This document shows, in pieces, positions 12,088-25,680 of a stretch of 64,000 nt of DNA. Position numbers and translations under genes: made by a program. Where the stretch lies: the NCBI RefSeq assembly GCF_002099425.1, contig NW_018344336.1, positions 716,001 to 780,000 of the forward strand, written 5' to 3'. The notes under the pieces are model-generated. The model made no database searches and was not told the origin of the DNA. It was given only the letters and a program-made list of their open reading frames with translations. The DNA is from Phascolarctos cinereus. Lineage: Eukaryota > Chordata > Mammalia > Diprotodontia > Phascolarctidae. Position 1 is the stretch's first letter. Each line of letters opens with the position of its first letter.

Positions 12088-13416
12088 CGTTAGAGTCGAA
12101 AATCTCACAAACCACCTGAGTTTATTTTTGTACATATACTCAGTGGGCCCAAATATTGGACATTTTAACCAATTTAAAAAATAAGAAGGTAGATTTATTT
12201 TGTTGGAGATCATTTATTTATTCCACATTGGACATCTGTGATGTATGTGAAAAATAAACAAAGGAACTAAAATGAAGTAAAATAAACAAACAAAACCTTT
12301 TCTCTTTTCAATCACACTTTTTAAAAGGGTTTATTGAGATTACTGTCAATTTTTTGGCTAATCAAAAAGTCCCTTAAAAACCCAATACCTGCAAAACTAA
12401 ACAAATGCAGTTCATTTCATTTCATTCCTTAGTAAAGACTGCTGTTTCTATTACTATTATGAAAAATAAATATCAAGAAATTTTTGAGAAGAAAACAAGA
12501 TGTTAAGGAAAGAGAACTTCTTAGGGAGAAAGGTATTTTGAAATCATCATATCAGTAAATCCCATATACATTGTGATAATAATCCTATGAATAAAAAATA
12601 AAAATAACATGACCCAGTTTAGCATGAAATGGGTGTAGAACATAAATGTCCTACCTAGGATTGTCCCTAGCACACTAAAATCTAGGCTTCCTGTACTTTT
12701 CAAGTGGGAATGTTGGAAGTAGTTGAGAGAATAGATTCAGAATGTCTGTCCCAGGAGTTAAATCCTGCCTCTGAATGTACCAATGTGGAGAGGAAAGTGA
12801 AGCCAGAATGTGAGATGATTGATGGTACCTAGAACCCAGACAGTGTGGGCTTGAGGCAAAGTTTGCATCCAGAATTCTGAGCTTTATTGAGCTGAGGAAT
12901 CTATAGTGCCAGTGTTGGGAGAGACTAGAAGGGGGAGAGTGAGAGATGTTTAAGAATTGAGAATGGACATTGTCAGAAACAGAAAGGTTTAGCACATACT
13001 GTGGTGTAGACATGGTGAAGAGAATGAAGGAGGTAGGAGAGGACTTTGAAGAAGAGATATCAGAGCAGAGAGTGCCCTGAGACTTCAAAGGGCAGATCTT
13101 GGCCTGTCCTGAAAACCACCGTGTTTTACTGCTAGGTGATCCATGCAACCAAAGCTAATTCATCCTGAATACGGCTTTGAATGGAAAATCTCATAAATGG
13201 CAAGGCTATATTCTCATATATATATTCTTAGTTGACCCTAATATTGACCTATTGTAGGTCATTTACAAAATAGATACGGTAGCTTGTTCTTATGATATCA
13301 AACCCAAATTGGAATTTAATGTTTAGGATGCATTGAAGATGAAAAAGAAAAAAAAAAACCTGACATCTTTTACCACATAGGCTCAAGGGTAGGGTAAAAA
13401 TCTTATTTTTCTGGCT

Positions 13417-13455
<39 letters not shown>

Positions 13456-15410
13456 TCCAAACCCCAAATATGTGTACATGAAAACCAAAGCAATCTATTG
13501 GTAGTAGTATTAATGATAATGAACATTCAGTAGTTTAGGCCATTAAAACATGGTATTATGGATTATGAACTTACAAATGGAGAAGATTTCTGCTGGGAAA
13601 TCAGTGTATCAGTGCCTAGTGAAAATAAAATGATAAATGAAACTTCAGTGTTAAAGGCCAACTGGGTGTTAGGAGGGTGTTCCTTTAGTAATGCGAGTCT
13701 CCTGTCTGTAAATGTCCTTAGAAAAACGAATGTCTGGACATCCAGGTACCATTAAAGCAGAAACATTGGTGGTAGGTTAAAGCTTAGAAGTCAGCATTTC
13801 CCAGCAGGGAAATTAGTCCCACCTCAGAATGGAACAATAAGCAATGGGTTGTAGAGACAGAATTCATGAACAGGTTTTTGATTTGGAACCTAGAATATCT
13901 GAGTTTGATGCAAATATACAATCTAGAAAAGTGAGCTGAGTAAGGGAATGACAGTTTGGAGGCTGACTAGAACAAACAGAATGGGAGATATTCAGAGGCT
14001 GAGGAGGGAAATTGAAGAAATGGGATTTTAGAACAGACAATGTCATACTGGGAGGAGCCTTGGAGAAGCGAATGAGAGACTGAGGGGAGCTTCTGGAAGA
14101 AGGGATACCTGATCCAGGAGAGAACACTAAAAGTCAGAATTGGCTTGTCCTTACATTCTCCAAAGGCCATAGCTCTGAGGGCTCTGACAAACAATTTCCT
14201 CTTCTGTGGAATGGGCCTTCAAATACCAAACGTCATCAATTTCTAGCATCTCTTTAAATATATTCTTAGTGGGCAAAAATATTTTCCAGTTCTAGGTGAA
14301 GAAAGAAAGGAGGAGAATTTAGAATTTCTGGGTAATATCAATCATCTATTTCAATTTACTTTATATTTTACCTTTATAAAACTCAAAAAAATTTAACATC
14401 TACCACCACACATCCAAAAGGATTTTAATATACTGCTAATTTTTTGACTAGCTAAAAAACCTTCAGAGAAGGTAATATACCAGCACCATGAAACAATTGC
14501 AGTTCCATAAAGGTCTTTTTTTTTTATAAAGACTGCCACGTATATGGTTATTATTGACAATGAATATGGAAAGTTTTTTAAAAAAAAACCAGTTGTCAAT
14601 TTTGGAAGCTTCAAAAGAGACAAAAGTAATGTTTCCAGGTCAAGATATTTGTAAGTCATTAAGTAGATTATAATAAAAATCCACTAAAATACTTTAAAAA
14701 ATCAACTTTATAGATCATAGGATGGCCTTTCTTGGAACTAACTGTGTCATGTCTTGGAATGTCCTTAGCACACTGAATGCTTGGCTTATCAGTTCCCATC
14801 CAAGGGCAGTTGAGATTTGGCATACTGAATTTCCTAGCTAGTCCTATGTCCCAACTTCAAATGTGCCACTTTGTAATGGTGATATGAGGACCACAAACCA
14901 TCCTATATGACTTCAGGACGATCTCTGAGAACATGAATTAGAACCTGCTTGGGCAGGGGCCTTAGAATGGAAAAAATGTCATAAGTAGCAAAGAAGTAAT
15001 TTCATATAAATTCTTAGTGAGTCAAAATATTGGCCAGTTCTAGGGATTTTCAAAAACCAGAAGAGGGGGATTTGGCCAAGGATTACAGTCCTTTCCAACA
15101 ACTCAGTTTCTCTTCTGCCATTGGGATTTTTGAAACAAATTGTCCATTTGCAACTACATACCTAAAAGAGTTTGTTAAATTTCCTGTCTGATTTTTGGCA
15201 AGTCAAAAAAACACCCCCAAACTGAAAACACTTTCACTCCAAAATAAGTGTGATTCCCAACAATGCTTTTGATATTACTATTAATGAAAATGAATACAGA
15301 ATATGTTTCATCAGGGCCTTAGGGCAGATAAGATCAGATATTACAGTGTACTCCTAACCCCTAAATGCTATAAGTTGAAGGGTTCAGAGAACAGACATCA
15401 TCTGGTAGGG
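12088..15410 (+). repeat. HOR unit 4 (A-B-C-D, end deleted)
   Basis: Markers: A 12088, B near 13175, C near 14210, D near 14960. B carries a CA run at 13422-13454. Near 15300 the D text GAATACAGAATATGTTT jumps to the late part GGGCCTTAGGGCAGATAAG. About 0.6 kb of the D-to-A passage is absent, shortening the unit to about 3.3 kb. Confidence 0.83.
13422..13454 (+). repeat. CA dinucleotide repeat in B
   Basis: About 16 CA units in monomer B of unit 4, just after CTGGCTAGCAAA. The exact place within B differs a little from the tract at 1819, so it expanded independently. Confidence 0.95.
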
Positions 15411-18400
15411 AAGGTAGAAATCTCACAAAAAGCAATGATTTATTTTCATGTAGGAATATTGGAAATAGTTGAGAGATGCAGAATGTCAGAATTAAGAGTT
15501 AAATTCTGCCTCTGAATTTACCAGTTGGGGCAGTGAAGCCAGAATATGTGATCATGGAGGGCACTGGAACCCAGACAGTGTGAGCTTGATGGAAACTTTG
15601 AATCCAGCATGTGACCTTGATCCAGCCATAGAGTCTATAATGTCAATATTGGGAGGGAACTGAAGATGAAGACTGGGAGATGTTCAGAGACTAAGAACAG
15701 GAATTTTAAGAAAGAGGAGGATTTTGCCACCTAGTATTGGGTAGCCTCAGTGAAGAGAAGGCAGGAGGGAGGAGAGCACCCTGAAGAAGAGATATCAGAG
15801 CAGAGAGTGCCCCGAGACTCCAAAGGGCAGATCTTGGCATGTCCTGAAAATCACCATGCAAATTTGATTCCTAGGCAATCTCTGAGAAAAGACACAATGA
15901 GCTCTGAATAGGTCTTAGAATGGAAAAGATCAGGAATGGAAATGGCATATTCTCTGATACATTCATACTTGGCCCCTGTTGCAGGCCATTTAATAAACAA
16001 GATGAAGGTAGGTTGTTCTAAAGAGATGAAACCTAAATTCAATTTTAATTTTTAGTCAGCATTTTTAATTAAAAAATGTGAAATTCTTTACTAGAGAGCC
16101 TTGCAGGGCAGGTGAAAATACTACTAATTTTATGGCTGTCCAAGTTATTACCGGGATACCTAAATATCTGTACAGGAAAAACCACACAATCCTGGTAATG
16201 ACTTCATTGATGAAGATAGCTAATGAGAGTAGTATTAGTCCTAAAGAATATTCAGCATTTTGAGGCATTACAATACGGTATTATGTATAAAGGGAGAAGA
16301 CTCCTGTTTGGAAATGAGTATATGGGTAGGTAGGTTTCACATTGTTAAAAATAAAACAATAAAAGAAATGTAAACAAACTAATTCCAAGAGATCTTAGAA
16401 GGGTATTCCCTTAAATATGAGAATCTCTTATCTGTGAAAGTTGTGAGAAAAAATAAATGTGTAAGGACCCAGGTACCATTAAAGCTGCCAAGTTGGTAGT
16501 AGGCTAGAGGTCAGAAGACAGAATTTCCCAGCGTGTCAGTAAGTTCCTCTTCTGTATGGAACAAATAGTAATTTGTTTGTGAAGCCAGAATTCTTGCACA
16601 GTTCTTGGAATAAATTTGGAACCCAGAATATCTGAGCTTGATTGAAATATAGAAACTAGAATCCTGAGCTGGTGAGGCTGTAGAACCAGGGATGTCAATT
16701 TGGGAAATGACTAGAACAGAGAGTGGGAGATGTTCAGAGATGGATGAGGGAAATTGTCTGAATAAATGGGATTTTAGAAGAGATTATGTCAGGTCTGAGA
16801 AGAGCCTTGGAGAAGAGAATGAGAGATTGAGGGGAACCTTTTAAACAAAGGATATCTGATCCAGGAGAGAACCGAAAAGATCAGGACTGGTGTATCCTCC
16901 AACTTCCCATATGTCATAGCTCTGAGAGCTCTACTTCACGTGCTGTGGAATGGACTTTAGAATGCAAAATGTCATCAATTTCAAGGATTATTTCAAATAC
17001 ATTCTTAGTGGGAAAATGTTTTCCATTTCTAAGTAAAGTAGGAGAATTAAGAGTTTATAGATGAGATCAGTCATTTATTTCAATTTATATTATATTATAT
17101 ATACCCTTGTGAAGTTCAATTTTTTATGTAATTTGTACCACACGGCTAAAAAGTCCTGTTGAAAGTAGTGATATGTTTTGGCTGGCTAAATAATCCCCAG
17201 ACAAGGCAATGTACAAGCTCCAGGAAACAAATGTAACTCCATGAAGAGCTTTCTTTGATAAAAGCTGCCATTGATATGATTACTATTGAAAATAAATATA
17301 GAATGTTTTGCACCAAAAGAAAACCTAGGTTTTTAATTCCTGAAGCCTCATTAGAGACAGAACTAATGTTGCCAGATGAGAATATCTGTAATTCATTTGG
17401 TACAGTGTAACAAAAATTTTTTAATGAAATTTATAGATGATAGAAGTGTTCCTTGGAACCAGCAATTTCATGCCTTAGAATGTCCTCAGTACAGTTCATG
17501 TGTGGGCTGTCAGTTTACTTTCAATGGCAATTGGTGGTGGTGGCTGAAGTTTGGCTTACCAAATTTCCTAGCTAGGTATGAGTCCTAACTCTGTATGTCA
17601 CACGTTGGAGTGGGGATAGGAGAGCAAAACAAAACCTTAGAACACGTAAGGGCAGACTTTTGCCTGGGCTAAAAACTACCCTATGTGATGGCAGGAAGCT
17701 CTCTTAGAACTACTGAGAACTCTGAGAAGCTAGGGAAATATCATATGGAAAACAGCATAAATGGTGAAGATTTATTTTCATCTACATTCTAAGTTAACCA
17801 AAATATTGACCAGTTGTATGGAATTTCAAAGATCAGAAGGGCAGAGATTTTGCCTAGGATTCCAGCCATTTTCTACAATTTAATTAACATTCAGTACTAG
17901 GGATGCTTTGAAACAAATCACAAATCCACTACTACACAGCTAAAACAGTCTCATTAAAGTACACTGTATATTTTCTGACAAGCCAAAAAAAAAAAAAACA
18001 AAAACGCCCCCAAACTGAAAACATTTGGACACCATAGCAAATGTAATTCCCTGTGTGTCTACTTTACTCCAGACTACTATTGATATTACTAAAAAGGAAA
18101 ATGAAAGCTGAGTATGTTTGCACAATGAAATGAACATATAGCATGCTGAAGTCTTAGAACAGACATGGGTTCATTTTCCAAATTTGTATATAGGGAAGAT
18201 GCCTGTGTATTGTAATAATTATCTAATAAAAAAGAAAAAGAAAAATCCGTACAGATAATTTTCAGGATGATGAGCTGGATGAGGCTTCAGCAGGTGCAAA
18301 GTCTGAATTCTGAGGGTCTGGAGAAGAAAGGGTGGCAGAGACAGAGGGGCTGGGAGTGGAAATTTTCAGAAACAGGAGGATGTGAGTGCATACAGAGTAC

Positions 18401-18571
18401 CAGACCTGGAAGTTGCCATGGAGACGAAAATGAGAGAGCAGCAGTGCCCAGAGAAAGGGGGAAATCAGAACAAAGAGAGGGTTTAGGGCACAAAATGTCG
18501 GCTCTTGCAGTGTGTTCCAAAGCTACAGGTGGGAGGGCTGAGAGACAAGGAATCATATCCTGGGGAAGGGG
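15411..18571 (+). repeat. HOR unit 5 (A mostly deleted, B-C-D intact)
   Basis: Only a stub of A remains: near 15450 the A marker region (TTATTTTCATG) joins directly to the late A text TAGGAATATTGGAAATAG, removing about 0.7 kb. B (near 15915), C (near 16957) and D (near 17735) are of normal length. D ends in the short form near 18250. Confidence 0.83.
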
Positions 18572-19065
18572 CGTTAGAGTCGAAAATCTCACAAACCACC
18601 TGAGTTTATTTTTGTACATATACTCAGTGGGCCCAAATATTGGACATTTTAACCAATTTAAAAAATAAGAAGGTAGATTTATTTTGTTGGAGATCATTTA
18701 TTTATTCCACATTGGACATCTGTGATGTATGTGAAAAATGAACAAAGAAACTAAAATGAAGTAAAATAAATAAACGGAACCTCTTCTTTTTTCAACCACA
18801 CTTTTTAAAAGGGTTTATTGAGATTACTGTCAATTTTTGGCTAATCAAAAAGTCCCTCAAATACACAATACCTGCAAAACTAAACAAATGCAGTTCATTT
18901 CATTTCATTCCTTAGTAAAGACTGCTGTTTCTATTACTATTATGAAAAATAAATATCGAGAAATTTTTGAGAAGAAAACAAGATGTTAAGTAAAGAGAAC
19001 TTCTTAGGGAGAAAGGTATTTTGAATTTGTCATGTCAGTAAAACTCATGTACGTTGTGATAATAA

Positions 19066-19241
19066 TCCAATGAATAAAAAATAAAAATAATAATGACCCA
19101 ATTTAGCATGAAATGGCTTTGGAACAGAAATGTCTTATCTAGGATGGTCCCTATCCAATGAATAAAAAATAAAAATAATAATGACCCAATTTAGCATGAA
19201 ATGGATTTAGAACAGAAATGTCTTATCTAGGATGGTCCCTA
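19066..19241 (+). repeat. 88-bp tandem duplication in late A
   Basis: The segment 19066-19153, beginning TCCAATGAATAAAAAATAAA, is repeated at 19154-19241 with about two differences. The unit 4 counterpart near 12578-12666 has one copy. Confidence 0.95.
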
Positions 19242-19749
19242 GAAGTCTAAAATCTAGGCTTCCTGTACTTTTCAAGTGGGAATGTTGGAAGTAGTTGAGA
19301 GAATAGATTCAGAATGTCTGTCCCAGGAGTTAAATCCTGCCTCTGAATGTACCAATGTGGAGAGGAAAGTGAAGCCAGAATATGACATGATTGATGGTAC
19401 CTAGAACCCAGACAGTGTGGGCTTGAGGCAAAGTTTGCATCCAGAATTCTGAGCTTTATTGAGCTGAGGAATCTATAGTGCCAGTGTTGGGAGAGACTAG
19501 AAGGGGGAGAGTGAGAGATGTGTAAGAGCTGAGAATGGACATTGTCGGAAACAGAAGAGTTTAGCATACAGTGTGGTGTAGCCATGGTGAAGAGAATGAA
19601 GGAGGTAGGAGAGCACTTTGAACGGCCATCAGAGCAGAGCCTGAAAACCATCATGTTTGATTGCTAGGTGACGCATGCAAACAAAATGATTCATCCTAAA
19701 TAAACCTTAGAATGGAAAAGCTCATAAATGGCAAGGCTGTATTCTTTTA

Positions 19750-19862
19750 TGTATGTATGTATGTATGTATATCTATATCTATATCTATATCTATATCTAT
19801 ATCTATATCTATATCTATATACACACACATACATATACATATATGTGTGTGTATATATATAT
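19750..19862 (+). repeat. Compound microsatellite (GTAT, ATCT, CA/TA)
   Basis: GTAT units pass into about a dozen ATCTAT units and then CA/TA/TG mixtures. It lies directly after the marker block of monomer B, where other copies read CTCATATATATTCTTAG, which is a plausible seed. Confidence 0.95.
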
Positions 19863-22439
19863 TCTTAGTTGGCCCTAATATTGACCTGTTGTAAGTCATT
19901 TAAAAAAGAACAAGGTAGATTGTTCTTATGATATCAAATCTAAATTCAATTTTAATTTTTTGTATGCCTTTTTGATAGAAATAGAAAAAAATCTGAAATC
20001 CTTAACCAAAAAGACTTGAGGGGCAGGTGAAAACCCTATTAATTTTATGGTTGCCTGAATTAATACTGGGATGCCTATGTATCTGTACAGGAAAAACTAT
20101 ACCATCCATTGTAATGATTTCCATTGATAAAGATAGCTATTGAAAGTAGTATTTGTCCTAATGAATATTCAGCATTTTGAGGCATAACAACATGATGTTA
20201 TGTATAAAGGGAGAAGATTTCTGTTTGGAAATGAGTATTTGGGTTGGTTTCTTGTCAAAAATAAAACAATAAAATAAATGTAAGCAAAACAATCCCAATA
20301 GGTCTTAGGAGGGCATTCCCTTAGACATGGGAATCTCTTATCTGTGAAAGTTTTCAGAGAAATAAATAGGCGAGCCCCCAGGTACCATAAAAGCTGCTGA
20401 GTTGGTGGTAGGCTAGCGGTCAGAAGACAGAATTTCCCAGTGTGATAGTAAGTTCCACCTCTGAATGGAAAAATTAGTAATTTGTTTGTGAAGCCAAAAT
20501 TTTTGAACAGTTCTTGGAACAAATTTGGAACCTAAAATATCTGAGCTTGGTTCAAATATACAACCTAGAATCCTGAACTCGATGAGCTTGTGCAATCAGA
20601 AATGTGAGTTGGGGGAATGACTAGAACAGAGAGTGGGAGATGTTCAGAGGTTGATGAGGGATATTGTCTGAAGAAATGGCATTTTAGTGGAGATGATGTT
20701 AGGTCTAGGAGGAGCCTTGGACCAGAGAGTGAGAAATTGAAGAGAACCTTTACAAGAAGGGATGGCTGATCCAAGAGAGAGCAGCAAATATCAGGACTGG
20801 GTTTTCCTCCAATTTCCCATATGTCATAGCTCTGAGATATCTTAGGACCTACTTCATCTTTTGTGGAATGGACTTTTTAATGCAAAATGTCACAAATTTC
20901 AAGAATTACTTTAAATATATCCTTAGTGGGCAAAAATATTTTTCAGTTTTAAGTAAATAAAGAAAATAGGAGAACTAAGAATTTGTAGATGAGATCAGTC
21001 ATTTATTTCAATTTCCTTTGTATAAAATCCTTGTGAAGCTCAAAAATTTTCTATTGTTTCTTCTACCACACAGCTAAAAAGTTTTTTGAAATAGTGACAA
21101 TGTTTTGGCTAGCTAAAAACTTCCCAGACAAAGTAATGTACCAGTTCCACAGAATAAATACAAGTCCACAAAGATCTTTCTCCGATAAAGTCTACCATGT
21201 AAGTGCTTATTGATAATGAATATAGAACACTTTTAGACAAAAAGTAAAACTAGGTTTTGATTCTTGAAGACTTACTACTGATAGTAGTATTTCCAGATCA
21301 TGATATCAGTAATTCATTCAGTATAGTATAATAAAAATCCATTAAATTTCTTTAAATTAAATTTATAGATGTTAGGGGGGTGTTTCCTTGGAACGAAGAA
21401 TTTTATGTCTTAGAATGGCCTTAGCACACTCAATGCCTGGGCTGTCAGTTCACATTCAATGGTGATTGTTAGAAGTTGGCTTACCAAATTCCCTAGCTAG
21501 GTATAAGTCCTATCTCTGAATGTCGCAAGTTGGAGTGGGGATAGGAGAGCAAAGCAAAACTTTACAATACAAAAGATCAGACATTTGACTGGGCTACAAA
21601 CCACCCCATGTGCAAGGGTGAAGCTCTCTGAAATCGTGAATCAGAATCTGCTCAGGCAGGGCCCTTAGAAGGGAAAATATCATAAATGGCAAAGATTTAT
21701 TTCTATCTATATTTTAAGTGAGCCAAATATTGGCCAGTTATAGGGAAGCAAAAACCAGAAGGAGGGAGGGTTTGCCTAGGATTTCAATCCTTTCCTGCAA
21801 TTTAATTAACGTTCGATAGTAGGGATGAACAGTGTAATTAAAGTGCTGTCTATTTTCTGACAACCAAAAAAACACACCCAAACTGAAATTTGGACACCAA
21901 AGAAAATGTAACTCCCTATATGTTCTCCTTTAATCCTGACTACTATTGTTATTACTAAAAAGGAAAATGAAAGCAGAGCATGTTTGGGCAATAAAAGGAA
22001 CATGTATTATGTTAAGAACTTAGAACAGACACAGGTTCATTTTGCAAATTTGTATATATGGAAGATGCATGTACATTTTAATAATTATCTATTAAAAATA
22101 AAAAAACCTTATGGACAATTTTCAGGATCATAAGTCGAATGAGGCTATAGCAAGTGCAAAGTCAGAATTCTGAGGGTCTATAGAAGAGAGAGTGGCAGAG
22201 GTAGAGAGGGCTGGGAGTGGAAATTTTCAGAAATGGAATTGTGAGCACATATAGATTGTCAGGCCTTGGAGTTGCCATGGAGACAAAAATTAGAGAGCAG
22301 CAGGCCCCAGAGAAGAGGGGAAATCAGAACAAAGAGAGTGTTTAGGGCACAAAATGTCGGTTCTTGCAGTCAGCTCCAAAGCACTATATGCTACAGGTGG
22401 GAGGGTTCAGAGAAAAGGAATCATCTCTTGGGGAAGGGA

Positions 22440-23815
22440 CCTTAGAGTCAAAAATCTCCCAAATCACATGGATTTATTTTCATATATATACTATGAGAGC
22501 CCAAATGTTGGGTATTTTTAACTAATTTAAAAAATAAGAAGTTGGATATTTTGTCAGAGGTCATTCATATATTCTAATATGATTTTTATTTGGCATCAGT
22601 GATGAATATGAAAAACTAACAGAGAAACTAAAGAAAACATAAACCAAAAACCTTATCTCTCCAACCACACTGCCAAAAGTATTTGATGAGATTATTGTCA
22701 AGTTTTTGGCTAGCTCAATAAACCCCACAAAAGTAAAAAACTTGAACCCCCCAATAAAAACCAGTTGCTCATTTTTCTTTCCTTAGTAAAGACTGCTTTT
22801 TATATTACTATTAATCAAAATGAATATCAAGTAATTTTGGACAAATCCCCCCAAGATGATTCCATATAGATGCCTTTTTAGGCAGAAGACTTCGATTTTG
22901 AAGTCGTCATATTGGTTGGACAAATGTACGTTTTAATAATAATTCAAATAATAAAATTAAAAATAATAACTTGATATGTTTTCTTGATATGGCTTTAGAA
23001 CCCAAAACTCCTATCTTGTATGGTCTCTAGAATTCTAAAGGTCTAGGTTTCCAGGTACTTTTCATGTGGCAATATTGGAAATAGTTGAGAGCACAGATTG
23101 AAAATTTCTGCACTAATAGTTAATACTGTCCCTGAATGTCCCAATGTGGAGAGGAAAGTGAAGGCAGAATATGTGATGATGGAGCCCTCTGGAACCCAGA
23201 CTGTGTGGGTTTGATGGAAACTCTGAATTCAGATTCTTCAGCTTTTTTTCACCTGTGGAATCTTTAATGTCATTGTTCAGAGGGACTAAAAGGGGGGAGC
23301 AAAGAGACATTCAGGGGCTGAGAATGGAAAATGTCAGAAATCGGAGGGTTTTTGCACATAGCAGGTATAAACATGGCAAAGAGAAAGAAGGAGGTAGGAG
23401 AGTACTCTAAGGAAGGAATATCAGTGCAGAGAGTGCCCTGAGACTACCAAATGCACATCTTGAAATGTCTTGAAAATCACCATGTTTATTGTGATCTCTG
23501 AGAACAGAAATGATGAACTCTGAATAGGCCTTAGAATGTAAAATATAATAAATAGCAAAGACATATTCTCAGATATATACTTAGTTGGCACAAATATTGA
23601 CCTGTTGTAGGTCATTTAAAGAACAAGGAAAAGGTGGATTGTTCTTATGAGATTAAACCTAAATTTGAATTTAATATTTAAGATACATTGGAGATGCACC
23701 AAAGAAAAATAATCTTACTGCCTTAACCACAGAGGCTCAAGGGTAAGGTGAAAATAGTACCTATTTTCTGCCCACCCCAAAACAATCTGCAAACTCCAAA
23801 TATCCATACAGAAAA
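22440..23815 (+). repeat. HOR unit 7, A plus first part of B
   Basis: A marker at 22440 and B marker near 23528 are normal. At about 23815-23870, in the A/C-rich part of B, the sequence switches back to the matching place in an A monomer (AAACTGTGGTGAGATTTCTG). C and D of this unit are absent. Confidence 0.8.
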
Positions 23816-23898
23816 AAAAAACCATGAAAAAACCCCCACACATACTGAAATAAACTGGCAAAAACTGTGGTGAGATTTCTGTATACTCTTTCTGTAGC

Positions 23899-23899
<1 letters not shown>

Positions 23900-23942
<43 letters not shown>
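23900..23942 (+). repeat. CA dinucleotide repeat near a B-to-A switch
   Basis: About 21 CA units followed by an A/C-only stretch to about 24008. It lies just past the point where a B monomer switches to an A monomer. Confidence 0.95.
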
Positions 23943-23943
<1 letters not shown>

Positions 23944-25608
23944 CACAAAAAACACAACCAACTCCCCCCCAAAGCACAAAACAAAAAACAAAACAAACCC
24001 CCACAAAACTTGCATATCAGAACAATTGTGGTTGCATGTATTCCTTTTTTTAAATAAAATATGCTCTTTCTATTATTATTAATAAAACTGAATCCTGAAC
24101 AATTTTGGACAATAAAAGAATGTTCAGTAAAGAGAGCTTTTATGGAGAAGTCATCATATCACTAATATCAACGTACATTGTGATAATTATCCAATTGATA
24201 AAACTAAAATAATAACCTTGTACAATTCATTGTCATATGGGCTTAGAACCAAAAATGTCACATTTGGATGGTTCCTGGGACACTAAAGTTTAGGTAGGCT
24301 TCCATGTTCCTTTCATGTGGGAATCTTGTGAGTAGATGAGAGATACAGAATGTCCAAGCTAAGTGTTACATCCAGCCTCTTAATTTACCAGTGCGGACAG
24401 TGAAACCTGAATATGTGATCATGCAGGGTACTTGGAACTCAGACTGTGTGAGTTGGATGGAAACTTTGAATCCTGAATCCTGAGTTGATTGACTATAGAA
24501 TACATAATGTCAATATTGAGAACGAAGAGAAGAGGAAGAGTGGTAGATGTTCAGTGGCTAAGAATGGAAATTGTAAGAAAGAGGAAGATTTTAACACATA
24601 GTATCGTGTAGTCCTGATCAAGAGATGAAGGAGGTAGGAGAGCGCTCTGAGGAAGGGATATCAGAGCAGAGAGTGCCCTGAGACTCCAAAGGGCAGATTT
24701 TGTAGGTCCTCAAAATAACCACATTTGAGTGCTTGGCATTCTCAGAGAACAGAAATGATCAGCTCTCAATGGGCTTTAGAATGGAAAATGTCCTAAATGG
24801 CAAAGATGTATTCTTAGACAGATTTTTAGTTGGCCCAAATATTGACCTTTTGTATGTCATTTAACAAATCAGAACACGACAGATTATTCTTATGAGATCA
24901 AATATCAATTCAAGTTTCATTCTGAGGATGTACTGGTGATGCAAAAAAGAAAAATCTCACATCCTTAACCACAGAGCCTTAAAAGTAATATGAAAATAGT
25001 TTATTTTATAACCACTCCAGAAAACCACAGAAACCACAGATATCTGTATAAAAAAATAAGGCAATCTTCTGCAATTCCTTCATTGAGAAAGATATTTATA
25101 TTTATTTATGGTAATGTTAGTGATAATGGATATTGAGTATTATTGACCATTAAAAATGGCCTGTTAGGGGGAGAAAACTGAAGTTTGGAAATCAGTATAT
25201 ATTTAAGACTTAAACTCATTGGTAAAATAAGAGAATAAAATTAAGCAAAGCAGGAAAAATAACATAAAACCTTATAGATATGACAACTCTGTTCCTTTAG
25301 ACATGAGAATCTTGTATGTTTAAAGGTCCTTAGAAAACAGAATGCCTGCAATCATTATAGTTAGCAAGCGAGTTATAGGCTGGAACTTAAGATACAGAAT
25401 TTCCCAGCATGACAGTGAGTCCCTATAAATGAAACAATTAGGAATGGATTATGAAAACTGCATTCTTGAGTTGGGCTTTAATTTGGAATCTTGACTATCT
25501 GAGCTTGGTGGAAATATATAATCCTGAATTGAATCCTGAAATAGATAATCCAAGAATGCTGAGAAGGATGAGGTTGTAGAAACAGGATGTCTATTTGGGA
25601 AAGGACCA

Positions 25609-25629
25609 GAAGAGAGAGAGAGAGAGGGA
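25609..25629 (+). repeat. GA dinucleotide repeat
   Basis: Short GA run in the purine-rich GAAGAGAGAGTGGGAG block of a B/C monomer. Confidence 0.85.
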
Positions 25630-25680
25630 GATGTTCAGAGGCTGATGATAGAAATTGTCTGAAGAAATGAGATTTTAGAG

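Larger units (their letters stand above)
18572..22439 (+). repeat. HOR unit 6 (A-B-C-D, short form)
   Basis: Intact unit of about 3.87 kb with markers A 18572, B near 19708, C near 20870 and D near 21659. It contains an 88-bp tandem duplication (19066-19241) and a compound ATCT/TA microsatellite (19750-19862). Its start is almost identical to the start of unit 4. Confidence 0.86.

Noticed and set aside
11596-12213. 205-codon open frame on the minus strand of monomer A as a gene
   Set aside because: No recognisable domain, no conserved start, and the frame is cut or altered in most other A copies; an overlapping plus-strand frame is equally open.
18267-18668. Recurrent plus-strand frames beginning MSWMRLQQVQS-like in several A copies
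   Set aside because: They recur only because the DNA is repeated. Lengths vary and indels change frame between copies, with no sign of selection.
23715-24082. Frames with VCVCVC or THTHTH runs
   Set aside because: Translations of the CA repeat.
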